Source of the DNA: Chelonoidis abingdonii
Lineage: Eukaryota; Chordata; Testudines; Testudinidae
Length of the DNA: 64,000 bases
Assembly (NCBI RefSeq): GCF_003597395.2
Contig: NC_133774.1
Coordinates: 38,572,185-38,636,184, forward strand
Direction: 5' to 3'
In this document: piece by piece, positions 45,683 through 58,265 of the stretch
How positions within the stretch are numbered: position 1 is the first letter of the stretch
Layout of the letters: each line of letters begins with the position of its first letter
Translations under genes and position numbers: made by a program
The notes under the pieces: generated by a model
Databases searched by the model: none
Seen by the model: only the letters and a program-made list of their open reading frames with translations
Told to the model about the DNA's origin: nothing

Positions 45683-46482
45683 TTTAATGACTTACTCAGT
45701 GTATATAAATTTGTATGAAAGGGAGAAGTGTCATGTATGTGTGATATGGTGTTGATGATGGCTGTGTGGCTTATTTAAAGGATGTCTAGTAGCTGTAAGA
45801 GTCTAGTAGTGAAATTTATACAGTAAATACTTTATCAGTGTAGTGTAAGAATAATCTATTCTTAATTCATTTAAATTATTTTTCATATATGAGACAACAG
45901 TAACAGACATCCGTATCTTTACTGCAAGTGCATGTCAATTTGACTTTTAGAATTGTGAGTGTTCTTTTCAAAAAAATGATTGTGTTATATCACTAGGAGT
46001 GGGGAGACCTTTTTTCAGTCAAAAGATACTTTTAGCCATTTCTAAAGAAAAACCCCACATAATATTTTAGAAGCATGTTCTCGGGAAACAGAAAAAGAGA
46101 TTGTCTTGGAACTCAGCTCTTAAGGAAAAGCCTTCATTTTTTTTATCTGAAGAGTCAATTACATGCTCTGTCTCCCTGTACTGTATAATATCATGTGGCC
46201 ACTTTTAAAAAAATCTATATAATTGCATTGTTCATTCATGATTACACTTAGCCTAGAATATTAAATAGGAGTCTCCAACCATGTTGAAACGTACTTAGCA
46301 TCTTCTGTTTGGTGTCTTGAGTTCACAGTTTGTTTTTTGAAGGAGCTGTCATCTCAGGTCCAATGTGTTTGGACCACACTGGAAAATGTTAAACAAAATG
46401 TTAACCCCTGCTGACCCCATTCTGCGGCTTCTATTTTTAACTTTAAATCAGATTCTGAAGTAAGATAGAAGGTACATTCTAG

Positions 46483-46566
46483 GCCAAATTCTGCTCTTAG
46501 AGTGCTGAAAAAATTGAGTAATTCCATTGGCACCCATCAGCAGAGTGAGTGCGAGCAGAATTTGGC
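46483..46566. repeat. Foldback repeat with perfect 14-bp arms
   Basis: GCCAAATTCTGCTC at 46483-46496 is exactly the reverse complement of GAGCAGAATTTGGC at 46553-46566, with 56 bases between. It resembles the same class of old palindromic interspersed repeat as the one at 44782 and lies in the same candidate 3' UTR. Confidence 0.6.
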
Positions 46567-47972
46567 ACAGTATCTTGCCCAGAAATTAGGAGGAGACATG
46601 AAATCATTTTTTCATTTTACTTTAGCCTTGCACAGTTGTACTCATCCATTCACTCAAGGACCTCAAATGAGGCAGCACATTTGAACACCTGCTAAAGGCC
46701 ATCCTTGTTCAGTAAAGCATATAAACACATGCTTCACTGTAGGCACTTGATTGCTGTACTGCCTGTGGTTCCCCTATTGTGACTGCAAACCTCTGAGAAG
46801 AAGTTAATGCTGTTAATTAACTTCTGCTGCATCCCTCTTGTACAATATACTGGTTGTCTAGAGGAACATGCCCTCACTTCAGTGGGCCTTTACTGAATAA
46901 GGATAAACTACTAAATCAGGGCTAAGGCGAGTAAGATTTTTTGATGGGTTACTAATATCACATTCATTTTTTTCCCATTAGCATCATGGTAAAAGGCACA
47001 TGAGCAGATTTTGCGCCTTGGTCTGATACATTGTCATGACAATTTTACAAGGCTGTTTTAGCATATGTCATATTTTAGAAACGCTAGCTCTCATCAAAAA
47101 GAGGCAATAGCCAAATAATTCAGGAAACCAATAGCTCTGCTTTCTCTTGCCTCTGCCGTGTCATCGAATAGTGCTAGAGAACAAGAAAAGCAGTCAGATT
47201 ACATTAAACATTACAGGACAATCCTATCAAAGGCCTAAGCATCTGTCCCAAATGCTTCCCTGTGTTTTATAGCTTCTTCTGTTGTGAAACCACCAGCCAA
47301 ATTATGCAAAATTGCATGAAGATGAAATTGTGTGATAGGGGAAATTTGGGAACTGCAGAATGAAAGAAAAAATAAAAACATCCCTGTAGCCAAGGAGCAG
47401 ACACAGTAAGGCTAAGATACCAATGAAACACAAATATGCAGACTGAGCATGCATTGCCTATATTTTACTACTGCTGTTAAGTGACCTGACTGCCCAAGGG
47501 TTTGTCACCATGACAGGTAATTTTACCTGGCATTTTTACTATCCCCATACATGTTTGAGTACATAAAAAACAAACCCAAATGCCTACTTTGAAAGCATAG
47601 CCCCATACTAACTTTACTTGCTGAACTGTTCTTAAAGCGATGTTGGAGTACCTGCATAGAATATATTTGTGAGGTGGTTAGCATTCAACTTTTCCTCTGC
47701 CTCTAACTACCACTACAATATAGTGACTGTGGTTCTAAAAATATGAGTTTAAAATACTGCTGGGTGACAGATGTTGTGACTCTTCAACATATGTCCACAG
47801 GAGCTCTTGTCTGGATGTAAAGTACAAATTTTATCCCTGTGCAGAATTTTAATTCTATGTGGAAGTAAAGACTGTGTGTATTCCATTGGATAGTCTGTTT
47901 GTATGTGACTTCTGTATAACAAGTGGATTTTGTTTTGTTTATTTTTGTTTGGGGTATTAATTTTGAGATTAC

Positions 47973-47978
47973 AATAAA
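47973..47978 (+). terminator. Candidate distal polyadenylation signal AATAAA
   Basis: Canonical hexamer with a CA/TG-containing cleavage region near 47,995-48,000 and a TTCTGTTGTGGTGTGAGG GT-rich element downstream. This is the strongest of the hexamers after the RAB3C stop. Confidence 0.45.
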
Positions 47979-48025
47979 TATTCAAGAGCCTATATTCATG
48001 AAATTTTCTGTTGTGGTGTGAGGTG

Positions 48026-49418
48026 CCTCCCCCTTTCCATCCCATGCTTGTTTAATTCCTTGCAGTTTTAAAGTGGTCTAAAAATTGACTTCAGTTTTGA
48101 CCAATGGTGTATTGTAACGCGACACTTATAGTAGCTGAGTATCCTGCCAGTAACATTCTTCACTCTGAAGTCTGAACTTCACAAACTACGGGCCTAATAT
48201 TGCTCCTACTGAATTTTTGTTATTGACAGGAGCAAGATTTGGCCACTTCTCTGATGGAAGCACAGAAAACAGGCACAATAAGGTACATGGGTGAGACCAA
48301 GTTGCTCTCTTAAGCCTTTGAGAAATACTCAAGCCAAAGAAGGCCAAGGTTGTTGGCAAAGACACAGACAAAAGAAAATAGCTCTTTAAAGCAAACCAAG
48401 AGGCCTGTATCTATTAAACTTCTCTGTGGAGTAGCGTCTTACCTGTTTATTGCTCATCATCCTGGAATTCTCAGGGTAACTATCAGACACTCAGATACCA
48501 TGGTGGTGGGTGCAGAATAAGAAATAAGCTTTAAAATAGTATTTTTTAAAATAATAACTTCAATGATAGCTTACAAACTTAAAATGGCAATGATGTTTCA
48601 TCTCACATTTACTTCTCTAATTTTGCAATTTAATTGTTTTGGGGGTTAGGGGTTGGAGCTGGTGGTTAACAGGTTGCCTGACACTAATATTTCTAAAGAT
48701 GTGGATGCAAACTGTCTTGCAGTCAGTACTTTTGACTTGTAGGCACCAGCATGGATTGGCACAGTATAAATGCACCTTCGCATTTATCCACAGCTTGGGA
48801 AGCCCATTTGCATTATAGGTGGAATTCACCCCACAGCAGAGGGCCAGAAAAAGGCCTACACATGACACAAAACAGAGCTTAAGTGACACATCAGCCTTGG
48901 TGCTGGGCCTCTGCACAAGAGTAAATGTCACCCTCTTTGCTTTCCACTCCTGAAGGGAATAGAACTAGACATGGTCTAACTGCTTCTATTTCTTCAGAAA
49001 CAAGAAATCTCCTATGTAGTTGTTATTTAATGTAGTATATGTGTGTCTTAATAAAAGGAACAGTTAAGTCTGTACAATCCATCTTCTTTTTTGTTAAGGT
49101 ATTTTATATACCAGGGTCTTTCCGCTCATTGTTTCTTCCCAAATCCACGAACCCTCTTGCTCTAAATCAAACCATTCTATGGCCTACCTCTGGATCTTCC
49201 TTCCTCCCATACAAGTTCTGGTCTCAATATTACCTTCCGGACTCATTTCCTCCCATTAACTCCTCATATCCATGGCTTCTCTTGTGGCCACTCAACAGTT
49301 CCCATTCCACTTCCTGTCCCAGTTTTCTGCCAACGCCCCAAGATACTCCCAGTTTCAAACACACACCAGCATGTTTTAATCAACTCTTCTAATCTCATGT
49401 TCCTACCTTAATGGGACA
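48026..49418. other. Intergenic sequence without recognised features
   Basis: Follows the candidate RAB3C polyadenylation site. 49,110-49,380 is pyrimidine-rich. No gene recognised. Confidence 0.4.
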
Positions 49419-49426
49419 CACTAAGT

Positions 49427-49536
49427 CAGAGACACTGGAACAATTTGTATAGTGGGGGGACTGAGAGCCATTGAACCAAACTGTAAACCCTGTATATGAT
49501 GGAAACCACTTCAAGCCCCGGGTTCCAGCACCTATG
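49427..49536 (+). mobile_element. hAT MITE (110 bp) with perfect 8-bp target duplication
   Basis: CACTAAGT is repeated exactly at 49419-49426 and 49537-49544. The ends CAGAGACACTGGAAC and GTTCCAGCACCTATG are imperfect inverted repeats (10 of 15) beginning CA and ending TG. The interior AACCAAACTGTAAACCCTGT defines a family with copies at 50194 and 54121. Confidence 0.85.
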
Positions 49537-50193
49537 CACTAAGTCGTAATCTACTCCTCCAATTTCTCTAGCCCACCCATCAAATATCCAGAATATTCTG
49601 ATAAACCCGCCACAGAAATTCACAGCTCCCCAAAACTCAGCACTGAAGCAAGTAGTGCTTCAATTTATCATGCAAGGAGAGGCTTCCGAAGCATTTGCAC
49701 ACATTGCTGGACCCCAACATTTTGGGTGGATTTTGGAGAGGGATCTCCTGCACCTTCACTGCCTTGTTTCTGTGGCTCACGGAGGCACTCTATGGTTCCT
49801 CCTTTTGCCATTGCACTGCCTCTGGTGACCCAATTCTGTTCTTTTGCCTCCTACTGCAATTTGGCTTCTCCAGCAACCTCCCTCCTGCCACTACTCTACT
49901 GATCCTCTACCCACCTCCTGTCCCCCTCTCTACTAGTTCACCATGCTCCTTTCTACTTCAGTTTGCTCCCACTGCTCTGTGTGAACCAGCACCACCATGG
50001 CACTGGACCTAATCTGCTTACCCACCCACTGAAGAAGTGAGGCATCAGAGAAACAGACTGGAGGACAGTGGGAGCAGTGGAGGGACATTTATGAGGGAAT
50101 GAAAGGGCACAATGGTAGAAAATGAATATATCTATAGTGCGGTGTTGGGAGGTAGTGAGAAACTCTATGGCCACTCTCCGGCAGCAGTAGTCA

Positions 50194-50325
50194 TCTGGGG
50201 CACAGGTGCGGGAACTAGGAGTGATGGGGATGCTTGACGTGATTTCCATCATATACAGGGTTTACAGTTTGGTTCAATTGCTCTCAGCACCCCCATTATA
50301 CAAATTGTTCCACCACCCCTGTGTG
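50194..50325 (-). mobile_element. Second copy of the 49427 MITE family (inverted)
   Basis: ATATACAGGGTTTACAGTTT with GGTTCAATTGCTCTCAGCAC is the reverse complement of the 49427 interior. The ends are near CACAGGTGCGGGAACTAGG and GTTCCACCACCCCTGTG. No target duplication is visible. Confidence 0.65.
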
Positions 50326-51922
50326 AGGGAGATTTCCAGGGGCCAGCCCTTCTGCAGAAGTATGATTACAGGAACTCTGCTGAGTGGTGCCACACTGTGA
50401 AGGATTGTACTACCCTTTAATGACCAACCAGGAGCTGCAATCAGAACCAGCTGCATTTAAAATCACAGAGGCTCCCTGCTCCACTGAGGACTTCCCCATT
50501 TAAAACAGGAAAAGGAAGCTGAGTGGATGTGAGCTTGCAGGGGAAACTGACAAGGGAGAGTCAGCTCTGGCCAGCTTCCTGAAGGGAGACTTAGAGATTG
50601 TTTGTTTGTGACTAAGTTTTGGATAAGCTGAACCTGGTCTCCAAGGTAAGGGCTTTTATATTGTTGTCCAAGTGTTCCTTTCATAGGCTTCATTAAGGGG
50701 AGACTTACGTTGGTGTGTTTGGCTTCTCTGATCTAAACAAGCAGGCTTCTTCACACCCAGTTGGTGCAAAGTAAAGTAAGATGCCTACAGCAGCAAACCT
50801 GCCCAAAAGGGGAGAGACATGCCTTTGCATACACACAGAAGGAGCTTTGAGAGGGCCCCATCAGCATAGCAAGCAAGGATGATGTGGTCCAAGCTCTAAC
50901 AATCCTTCCTAGGTGACAGTCACATTGCCTAAGATCAAACCGATCACAGTAGCATGAGTGTGGCTGTGTATATGTGTAGTCAGGCTAGAGCAATTATGGC
51001 CCATATTGGGTTTGCTGAGGACCCAAGCAGTATATGTGTATTTGTTTTGAAATAGTAGTTTTTTAAATTAAATATTTAACTATTTGGCAGTACTGCATGG
51101 GATTTAGGGCCTAGATTTTAAATGAGTGCCTCAAGTTAGCATTCAAAATCCTAAATCCTTACTTAAGCATTAAGGACATTGAGATACTCATTTTTAAAAT
51201 CTTGCCCTACCTTTTTCATGAAGTTGCGTTCTAAGACAGAAGCAGGTTGGCAGCAACTTTTTGCCTGTACTATTTCCTTTAATATTCAGCAAGAAAAAAG
51301 GTGTAGTATTACCGCATCCCCTGTGTTACAGGACACTCTTATCTATTCATTGTTGTACCGCTGCAATAGAAAATCATTTCCTTAAAGAAGAGCAAGCAGC
51401 AGTCTGTAATGTTCCACTTATTTCTAATGAAAACCAGTCCTTTTCTGCTCCAAGTAAAACTTAACTCAGAAAACATCTGGCATATGGAACTTTCCTTGAG
51501 CCATCTCTTATTTCCATTCGGGAATAACATCAAAAATTTCTGCCTCGGCAGTAACTACAGCTCATTTCAAATTAGTTTGTTTCATGTGTTTAGTAATTAA
51601 TGAGTGAAAGAGGGATTATAAAACTGCAGATACATCAAACTCAGCCAAGCTGTTTCCAAGTATGAGCGAAAGAAACTATGGCCTTGTGGGCAGCTACCAT
51701 TTTCTAGTTATGTCCTAGCTTTACTACTGAGCCTCCCTTTAAATGCCAGCTGCGATGTCTTCACAATTTGCTCGTCTCCCTGAGCTCTCTGCAGCTATCT
51801 CTTTGCGAGGCTTCCTTATCACAGTCTGTCTTTTATCCCATATCAAAAATATGGAGCCATACAGCTCAGTTAGCAATTTCATCACATCACACAGGCTAAG
51901 CAGATATGATGCTGGCTTCTGA
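50326..51922. other. Intergenic sequence without recognised features
   Basis: No gene or clear transposon recognised. Confidence 0.4.
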
Positions 51923-51930
51923 ATGACCAG

Positions 51931-52424
51931 CAGAGCTGGAAGTAAGCCAGCACAGTACGGCGTATTGGTAAGAGCCGGTACACAGTTGACCGTACCAGCA
52001 GGGGGTAGTTTACCTGGGGCCTGGCAATTTAAAAGGGCCTGGGCCTCCTGGGCACCACCGCCGCTACCATGGGGCTCTGGGGGTGATTTAAAGGGCCTGG
52101 GGCTCCTGGCAGCTGCTGATGGAGCCCCAGGCCCTTTAGATCACTGCTGGAGCCCCAGGGTAGCAGTAGTGGCTGGGAGCCCAAGGGCTCTGGCCCTTTA
52201 CATCACTGCCAGAGCCCTGGGGTAGCACTGGCAGTGGCAGTTCAGAGCCACGGGCCCTTTAAATCAGTGCCAGGCCGTGCTGAAGGGCTGGCTGGGAAGT
52301 CTGGCCCCAGCCCCACCCCTTCCACCTGAGGTCCCACCCCTTCCGGGTGAGCTGCTCCCCACACCTTGCTCAGGATCCCAGCTGCCCTTGTACCAGTAAG
52401 TCCCTTAAGTTACTTGCACCCCCG
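51931..52424. mobile_element. hAT element (494 bp), same family as 36780
   Basis: The ends CAGAGCTGGAAGTAAGCC and AAGTTACTTGCACCCCCG resemble the 36780 termini. Flanking octamers ATGACCAG (51923-51930) and GTGACTAG (52425-52432) agree at 6 of 8. The interior again has GATTTAAAGGGCCTGGGGCT and CCCTTTA-AT units in alternating orientation. Confidence 0.75.
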
Positions 52425-52432
52425 GTGACTAG

Positions 52433-54112
52433 CCAGGAAAAACCTATCCCAGAGGGTACTGCAGTGTTGAAGGCACTGTGTAACAGACGAGATGTAAATC
52501 AAAAGCCCCTGATGGATTTTTTCAGAAGATGGGTGGCTGGCCAAATTCATCACTGCATTTCAAATCCTGCAATTGTCAGCATGTGGCAACAGCAGCCCAC
52601 GTGCAAGCTATCAGTTGACAGACTGGAGTCTGAAATGGTAGCTCCCATTTGTGCATCTAATAGTGATATACATAATGCTACCTCAGCATAACTATTACAC
52701 TCCTTTCTTTCCTGCCCCTCAGCTTACCTCTCTGCTGAAGCAGAGGACAGTATTCTGACTTTTCAGGGGAGAAAAAAAGATTATGCATCATTAAACCTTA
52801 GAGCTTTGGTATGCAAAATCCTGTCTAGATGTTAACAGCTGCCAGTCAGCTTCAAGGAGAAAGTGCCATACAATTTTAGTGAACAAACATTTCATGCACA
52901 AACATTAACAAACAGTATTTGGAATACTTTAAGAAGTTACTTTTAAAATAAGTTATTAGGCAGTAAACATGTTGGCATTCTCTATACAGACTCCCTCACT
53001 TGGCTGCTGTTACATATTTCAGTGTAGGGTTTCAACAGAGCATATACACTTTTATATGTTACTGCACATTCAGACATTCAGACCTCAAAATGCATGTGTC
53101 ACTGAGATTCTCTGAGGAGAACAGCGGCCTCTGAGTTCCCCTCCACCCACTTCAGAATCTACTCAGCAAACCGACCAGAATATCTTTCCAGTAGTGATTC
53201 CAGGTTCTGAGCTAATAACAGACCCTGTGCTTGGTTTCTAGCTGTCTCCTCCATTTCTAGCAAGACAGGAATGCTAACTCCTATCCAAAGAGTACAAGTA
53301 TTGGGAAGCAGCCTTCAGCACAGATACATCTCTTGGCTCTGATTCAGTCAGCTGCTGTGTCTCCATAGGGCTGTCTTCAATTCCCATATTTACACCCTCT
53401 TGCACCTGAGCTCCAACTAGCTACACTCTCAGGTAACCTGAACACATGGAATGTGCAAGACTGCTTGCCCTCAATCAAAGCTTCCTGCCATGCCCCTCCC
53501 CCCACTTTTAAAAGAGGGAAGGCTATGCCAGTCCACTTTTTATTGGTGCCAAGGATGAGCGATGTGGGAGGGGTTGGGGGGGAACACTGTGTAGGAACGG
53601 GACCTCTGGGGAAAGGGTGGTGCAAGGGCCAGGCTTGCGGGGAACGGGTGGTGTGGGGGTGGGGCCATGGTTCAGGCGCCAGTGCCCCCCCACACCATTA
53701 GGAAGTTTCCCCTGTCCCTGCTTCCTGTAAAGCTGCAGAAATAGCTATTGATCATGTCTAATAACCATCATACCACATCTAGGCATCACTAAGCCCTTCT
53801 AAGTTGTTCTGTCCTGCTCTCTACGCTTGTGCTAAGACACAAACAAATCAACTAAAATCCATGTCTCATTTCCCCATTCCTTCTCCCTTTCTTTTGGCAA
53901 AAGTCAACAACTGTGGCTGAAGTGTAATCTTACCTCTCCAGACCACTTAATTTCTCCCAATTGCGACTTTGCTGACAGTGCCAGTTGCTTCTTTTAATCT
54001 ACCAACATTTTTCATTTGACGTGGAGAATCTTTCTAGTTCTCTTTATAAATGAAATACCCTGTACTAGAAAATCTCCTTTCATTGCAAAGCCAACAGATG
54101 CTTGTATTTTTC
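52433..54112. other. Intergenic sequence without recognised features
   Basis: Nothing recognised. 53,540-53,690 is G-rich (GGGTGGTGTGGGGGTGGGG). Confidence 0.4.
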
Positions 54113-54120
54113 CCTGTGCT

Positions 54121-54237
54121 CAGTGACACTAGAACAGTTTTTATAGTGGAGGTGCTGAAGCCAGAAACCATGTATTTGGGTTGTTGTTACTACTTCAAGC
54201 CAGGGGGTGTGGCAGCACCCCTACTCCTGTGCCTCCG
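54121..54237 (+). mobile_element. hAT MITE (117 bp), same family as 49427
   Basis: Starts CAGTGACACTAGAACAGTTT; the interior TACTACTTCAAGCCAGGGGG matches the family. Flanking octamers CCTGTGCT (54113-54120) and CCTTTGCT (54238-54245) agree at 7 of 8. Confidence 0.7.
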
Positions 54238-54825
54238 CCTTTGCTCTAGGCTGGAGTACTCAATAGACAGACCACAGGCCAAAGCCTGGTTTTGAATGGA
54301 CCCTGAAATCTTTTTATTTACGTTATTATTTATTTATTGTTTTCTCTGGAGTCTGGACCTTGACTAAGATATCTAGACCTTGACAAAAATAACTGACTAC
54401 CCCTGAGGCCATGTAGGAGGAAAGAAAGAAAATGGTCTCCAACATGATTTATAATTGCATTACATCGCCCCCTAAAGTATATGTGCTGTAAATGCATCTT
54501 ATTTAAACATGGTAGCATATAAACAGCATTTACAGTGAGCTGGTGCCCATAGCAAAAGGCTCTGTACTCTCCTGGCCACGCCCCTTATATCTGCCAGTAA
54601 CAGGAGGTATATGTGCACCCCCCAATCAAGTATTTCTGTACTGGTCTTGGAGACGCCTGGTATGTCAAAATTGGGGGCAGGGAGAGAATGCATTTAAAAC
54701 TGACTTCAGGGTAACCAGTGAACTATAAAACTATGAATAATCTTTAAAAACACCAAACACTTTCCTAGATTCAGACGCATGCTACACAATACTTGTGCTG
54801 GGTCTAACCGACACCGTGATCAATT

Positions 54826-54846
54826 TAAAAAAAAAAAAAAAAAAAA
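54826..54846 (+). repeat. Poly(A) tract
   Basis: About twenty consecutive A. No processed gene or LINE end precedes it, so its origin is unclear. Confidence 0.8.
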
Positions 54847-54870
54847 GCTATACGCATATTATGATCTAAC

Positions 54871-55197
54871 ACAGTTCTCAAGCGGGGGTCCAGGGCTCCG
54901 TGGGGGGCCTTAAGCAGGTTTCAGCAGGCTCACCAAGCAGTGTCCGCATTAGACTTGCCTGAGGCCTCGAGACCCACCACCCAGGGCTGAAGCTGAAGCC
55001 TGAGCAACTTAGCTTTGAGTGGGCCCCTATGGCGTGGGTCCCCAGGCAATTGCCCTGCTCGCTGCCCCCTAATGCAGGCCCTGGCTTTTAATCTACTGGA
55101 TATGCTGAAAAAGCATTGTTGTGGCATGGGTGGGCCATGAAGTTTGTATAGCATTGGGGGGAGGGGGGTTAGAAAGAAAAAGGTTGAGAACCCCTAG
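54871..55197. mobile_element. hAT-like MITE ('AGTTCTCAA...TTGAGAACC' family)
   Basis: The left end ACAGTTCTCAAGCGGG and right end GGTTGAGAACCCCTAG are imperfect inverted repeats. TCTAAC occurs on both sides (54865-54870 and 55198-55203), probably part of an 8-bp target duplication. The interior is GC-rich, with no frame. Confidence 0.6.
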
Positions 55198-55405
55198 TCT
55201 AACTGATCCCATGTTTAGAAACTGAAAATAAATAAACAGCAACACTATAAAGGATACGAACAAAGCAAAGTGATAGCAAATGGCCTGCTGCTTTGAACAA
55301 ATTGGTGATATGTTCTCAACATGCACCGTTTTTACACTTTGCACATTTTGTATGTGATTTCAGTCACATTCTGTGGAACAGATGTAACATCTTCCCCATG
55401 GCTTA

Positions 55406-55523
55406 GGCCAGGTCTACACTAGACAATGAGGTTGATATAACGATGTTTCTCCGGGCTGTGACAAATCCACACTCCCCTGAGCAATACAGTTAAGCCTACC
55501 TAATTTCCTAGTGTTGACAGTCC
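55406..55523. mobile_element. Harbinger-like MITE (118 bp)
   Basis: GGCCAGGTCTACACTAG and CTAGTGTTGACAGTCC are inverted ends with one gap. TTA (55403-55405) and TAA (55524-55526) flank it, consistent with a 3-bp TWA-type duplication. Confidence 0.6.
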
Positions 55524-55526
55524 TAA

Positions 55527-57300
55527 ACTGACTGAGGCTGTAGATCATGTCTTCACTGAAGTGTGGCAGCCTTTTAAGTGTAGCCCTGCCCTCAGGCTCT
55601 GGATCAGCACCCAGCACACTAGATGCTGCTTCCCGAGAAACTGAAGTAAGTCTGCAATGTTCCTTTCCTGCACCAGTGGTTTCAGCATTTCTGTTCCCAG
55701 GGCCCCGCGAAACATTTGTCTCTTACTCAAAGATTTATTTTGCCATGTGCATAATAAACAAAAAAAAAATCCAAACAATAGCTGCATTCAGACATGCAAT
55801 GTGCAATGCAATGGTGAGACTTTGCACCAGCAACAGCATCTGACCAGAAAATGTATTTGACAGTTATGGCTTCCTCAGAAACTCTTCCTAGAAAGTGTAG
55901 GTTCCCCAGAAAACCAGTTTGACGTTGTTTTTTCAAAGAAACTCAATTTGCTGGACAACTGTGATGATGCTTGAGGCGAATGTTATCTGAGGTCTCTCAG
56001 ACCTCTAAGACCCATTTGGTGGTTGGGTGGTAGTTTTGGTGGTGGCGTTTTTTTTTGTTTTTGTTTTTTTGAGGGCGGGGGGGGGGATCATATTATAACA
56101 ACTGCCTTAAAATAAAAACAACCTGCTGCTGGAATACCTGCAGTTAATTTGTGGTCTAACTGGTCACACTAAACTGTTTGAATTACTTTTTGGCTATTGT
56201 GCAACCACAACAAATATGTAGACAATCCCATCTTAACAGATTGTCCTCATCCAAGTTTGAGAATACTTACTTAATGTATTAAGAGGCACAGGTTAGGCAC
56301 AAATTTTTATTTGCATGTGTTGTATGCCTATAGACCCAAAAACATTAGGAGTATTAAACTCCTCTCTAATATTCATTCATGTATTGGATTATTCATCTAA
56401 TAAAACCCAGTAATGCCAAGCCCAAGCATTCAAAAATCATGAGTCCAGCCTATCAAAATCATGAGATTGGCTTTAAAAACCATCACATTTTTCTAAATAA
56501 TACATTTTGGGTTCTTTTAATTTTATTTCTGGTTCCTGAATCTTCAGGGTGCACTTGCTTCACGTTTTCAAGCTTTTCTCCACAAGCTTGAAGGCTAAAT
56601 CTATATTAAAAAATAAACCCATGCAATCTCTTGCTTGTGCTAGCTGATGCTTTAGGGGAAAATATTAAACTGTGCAAGTCGAGATAAAATTGCAAGTGTT
56701 GGCAACAGTACAAGCCTCTGCCTCTAAGGATTAGACTTGGGCTTTCCCTCTTCCTAGTAGCTGATTTATGTGGAGTTGGGTTAGAAAAAGGCCAGAGGCA
56801 AGAAGAAAATGAAGGAGAAGGTGTTTGGGAGGTTGATGTATCCTGCTTTTAAGGAAACAAGCACTACTCTGCGATGGTGTAGATTTCATTAAAGAAGTCT
56901 TAAAAGACACTGTCAAAGTTGTCAACACTGAATTGAGATGTCTGACGGTAGGTTTTTGCGGGGGGGGTTGGTTTTGTTTTTAAAACTTCTTATGATCTAG
57001 TGATGGCAAGTATAAACTCACACTGTTTGGTTCTTCACAGATGAGGAAAACTGCAGCAGAATGGGTAAATAACTCTCAGAAAGCCACAGAGGGACTGGGT
57101 GGCTAAAACAGTGTTAGGACTCAGGAGTTCCTGTACCTCTGTCTTGTATTCATACCTTGTGTGCTTCTCTCATAGTCGTTTGGCTGAAGCCATTTAGTCC
57201 CTGGTATTTGATCCTACTTTTACCCATCAGAACTCCCACTGACAGCTTTGCACATTTTTGATCAGGTACTGAATGAGAAGTGAAGTTTGGTATTGAAGAC
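55527..57300. other. Intergenic sequence with old repeat scraps
   Basis: At about 56,405-56,716 there is a degraded inverted copy of the GTTGCCAACTC family: it opens CAGTAATGCCAAGCCCAAGC and ends AAGTGTTGGCAACAGTAC. 56,045-56,090 is T- and G-rich low complexity. No gene was recognised. Confidence 0.4.
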
Positions 57301-57326
57301 TGACAAGAAGTAGAAGTACTGCTGAG

Positions 57327-57515
57327 ACCAACCGTTCAAAAACCATGAGATTTAAAAAATAAATACACTTCAGCGTCATTTTATCTGTATTCTGGTCTGA
57401 GCCCTTGGGGTGCATTTGGGTCATGTTTTTATGCTTAGGAGTCAGGAACCGGGTCCTCAAGATTTAAACCTAAAGCAACATTGCCACCTCTCTCAATTTT
57501 ATCAGTTTGCAGTAT
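57327..57515 (-). repeat. Degraded copy of the GTTGCCAACTC family
   Basis: CGTTCAAAAACCATGAGATT, TCTGGTCTGAGCCCTTGGGG and CAACATTGCCACCTCTCTCA parallel the copy at 56,405 in the same order. Confidence 0.35.
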
Positions 57516-57799
57516 ATTAGGTTTTGTTTCTCTCATGATCTTCATGTAAAAACTGTCTATCTTGTGAAATTTCTCCTTATAAAGTAACCACCGTCTCCTA
57601 TTATTTTTAATGGGGCCACCATTTCCCTACACATTTCTGCATGTGGAAATGAGGCTACCTCCAAAAAGATGCCTGGCAGCAATGGCCTGGCCTGTTTTCA
57701 GTAAGACAAGCTGCCCTCACAAGCATGGACGACATTCTGTGGTCAGGGAGCTCCACTGCACACTATGCATTGACAGGGGATTGTGAGGAACACAATAGA

Positions 57800-58265
57800 G
57801 GTTGAAGAGATACAGAGGTTCCTCAGGGAAGTGTGGGATGCAAGGAATCGATTGAGGATGTGTAGGAATGGGGGCTGCAGGAGAAGACTGGAGAGACAAG
57901 GGGAATGCGGGGGCAGAGCACTCTGAGGGACAGAAGAGAGACTGATAAGGTGTATGGCAATGTGGAAGGTAGAAGATAACTGAAGGATAGTACAAAGCAA
58001 CAGGATACAGGGTGGGAGAATGGAGGAGACAGTGGGCACAGGGAAATGAAGAGCAGAGACAGAGAAGCAGAGGAATGGGGAGGAGGGGTCAGGGAATGTG
58101 GTGTACAGGGGAGAGACTGAAGGTGTTCAGGGAAATGTACAGGTGGAGATTGAGGAATATGAACAGGAGGGAAACTGAAGACTTGCCAGAGAGACTGAAG
58201 GGGAGGCACAGAATAGTGATGACTGAGGGGAATAGGCTGGTAGCTCCCACACCACAGGGGAAAGA
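57800..58265 (+). repeat. Purine-rich low-complexity region
   Basis: About 460 bases dominated by GGAGA, GAAG and GGGAATG motifs. The 179-residue minus-strand frame covering it is Ser/Pro/Leu-rich, as expected from polypyrimidine on that strand, and is not a gene. Confidence 0.65.

Larger units (their letters stand above)
40469..47998 (+). other. RAB3C: Candidate RAB3C 3' untranslated region
   Basis: Transcribed sequence must follow the stop at 40466. The extent is inferred. AATAAA hexamers occur at 41559, 42490, 47371 and 47973. The last is followed at a suitable distance by a GT-rich stretch (48005-48025), the best polyadenylation context I see. Much of 43,900-47,990 looks like non-repetitive A/T-rich 3' UTR sequence. 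Against a 7.5-kb UTR is a CR1 scrap at about 42,815-42,912 and MITE-like sequence near 41,985-42,175. The shorter end, after 41559, remains possible. Confidence 0.4.

Noticed and set aside
54826..54846. Poly(A) tract as the tail of a processed pseudogene
   Set aside because: No coding remnant precedes it and no target duplication was visible.
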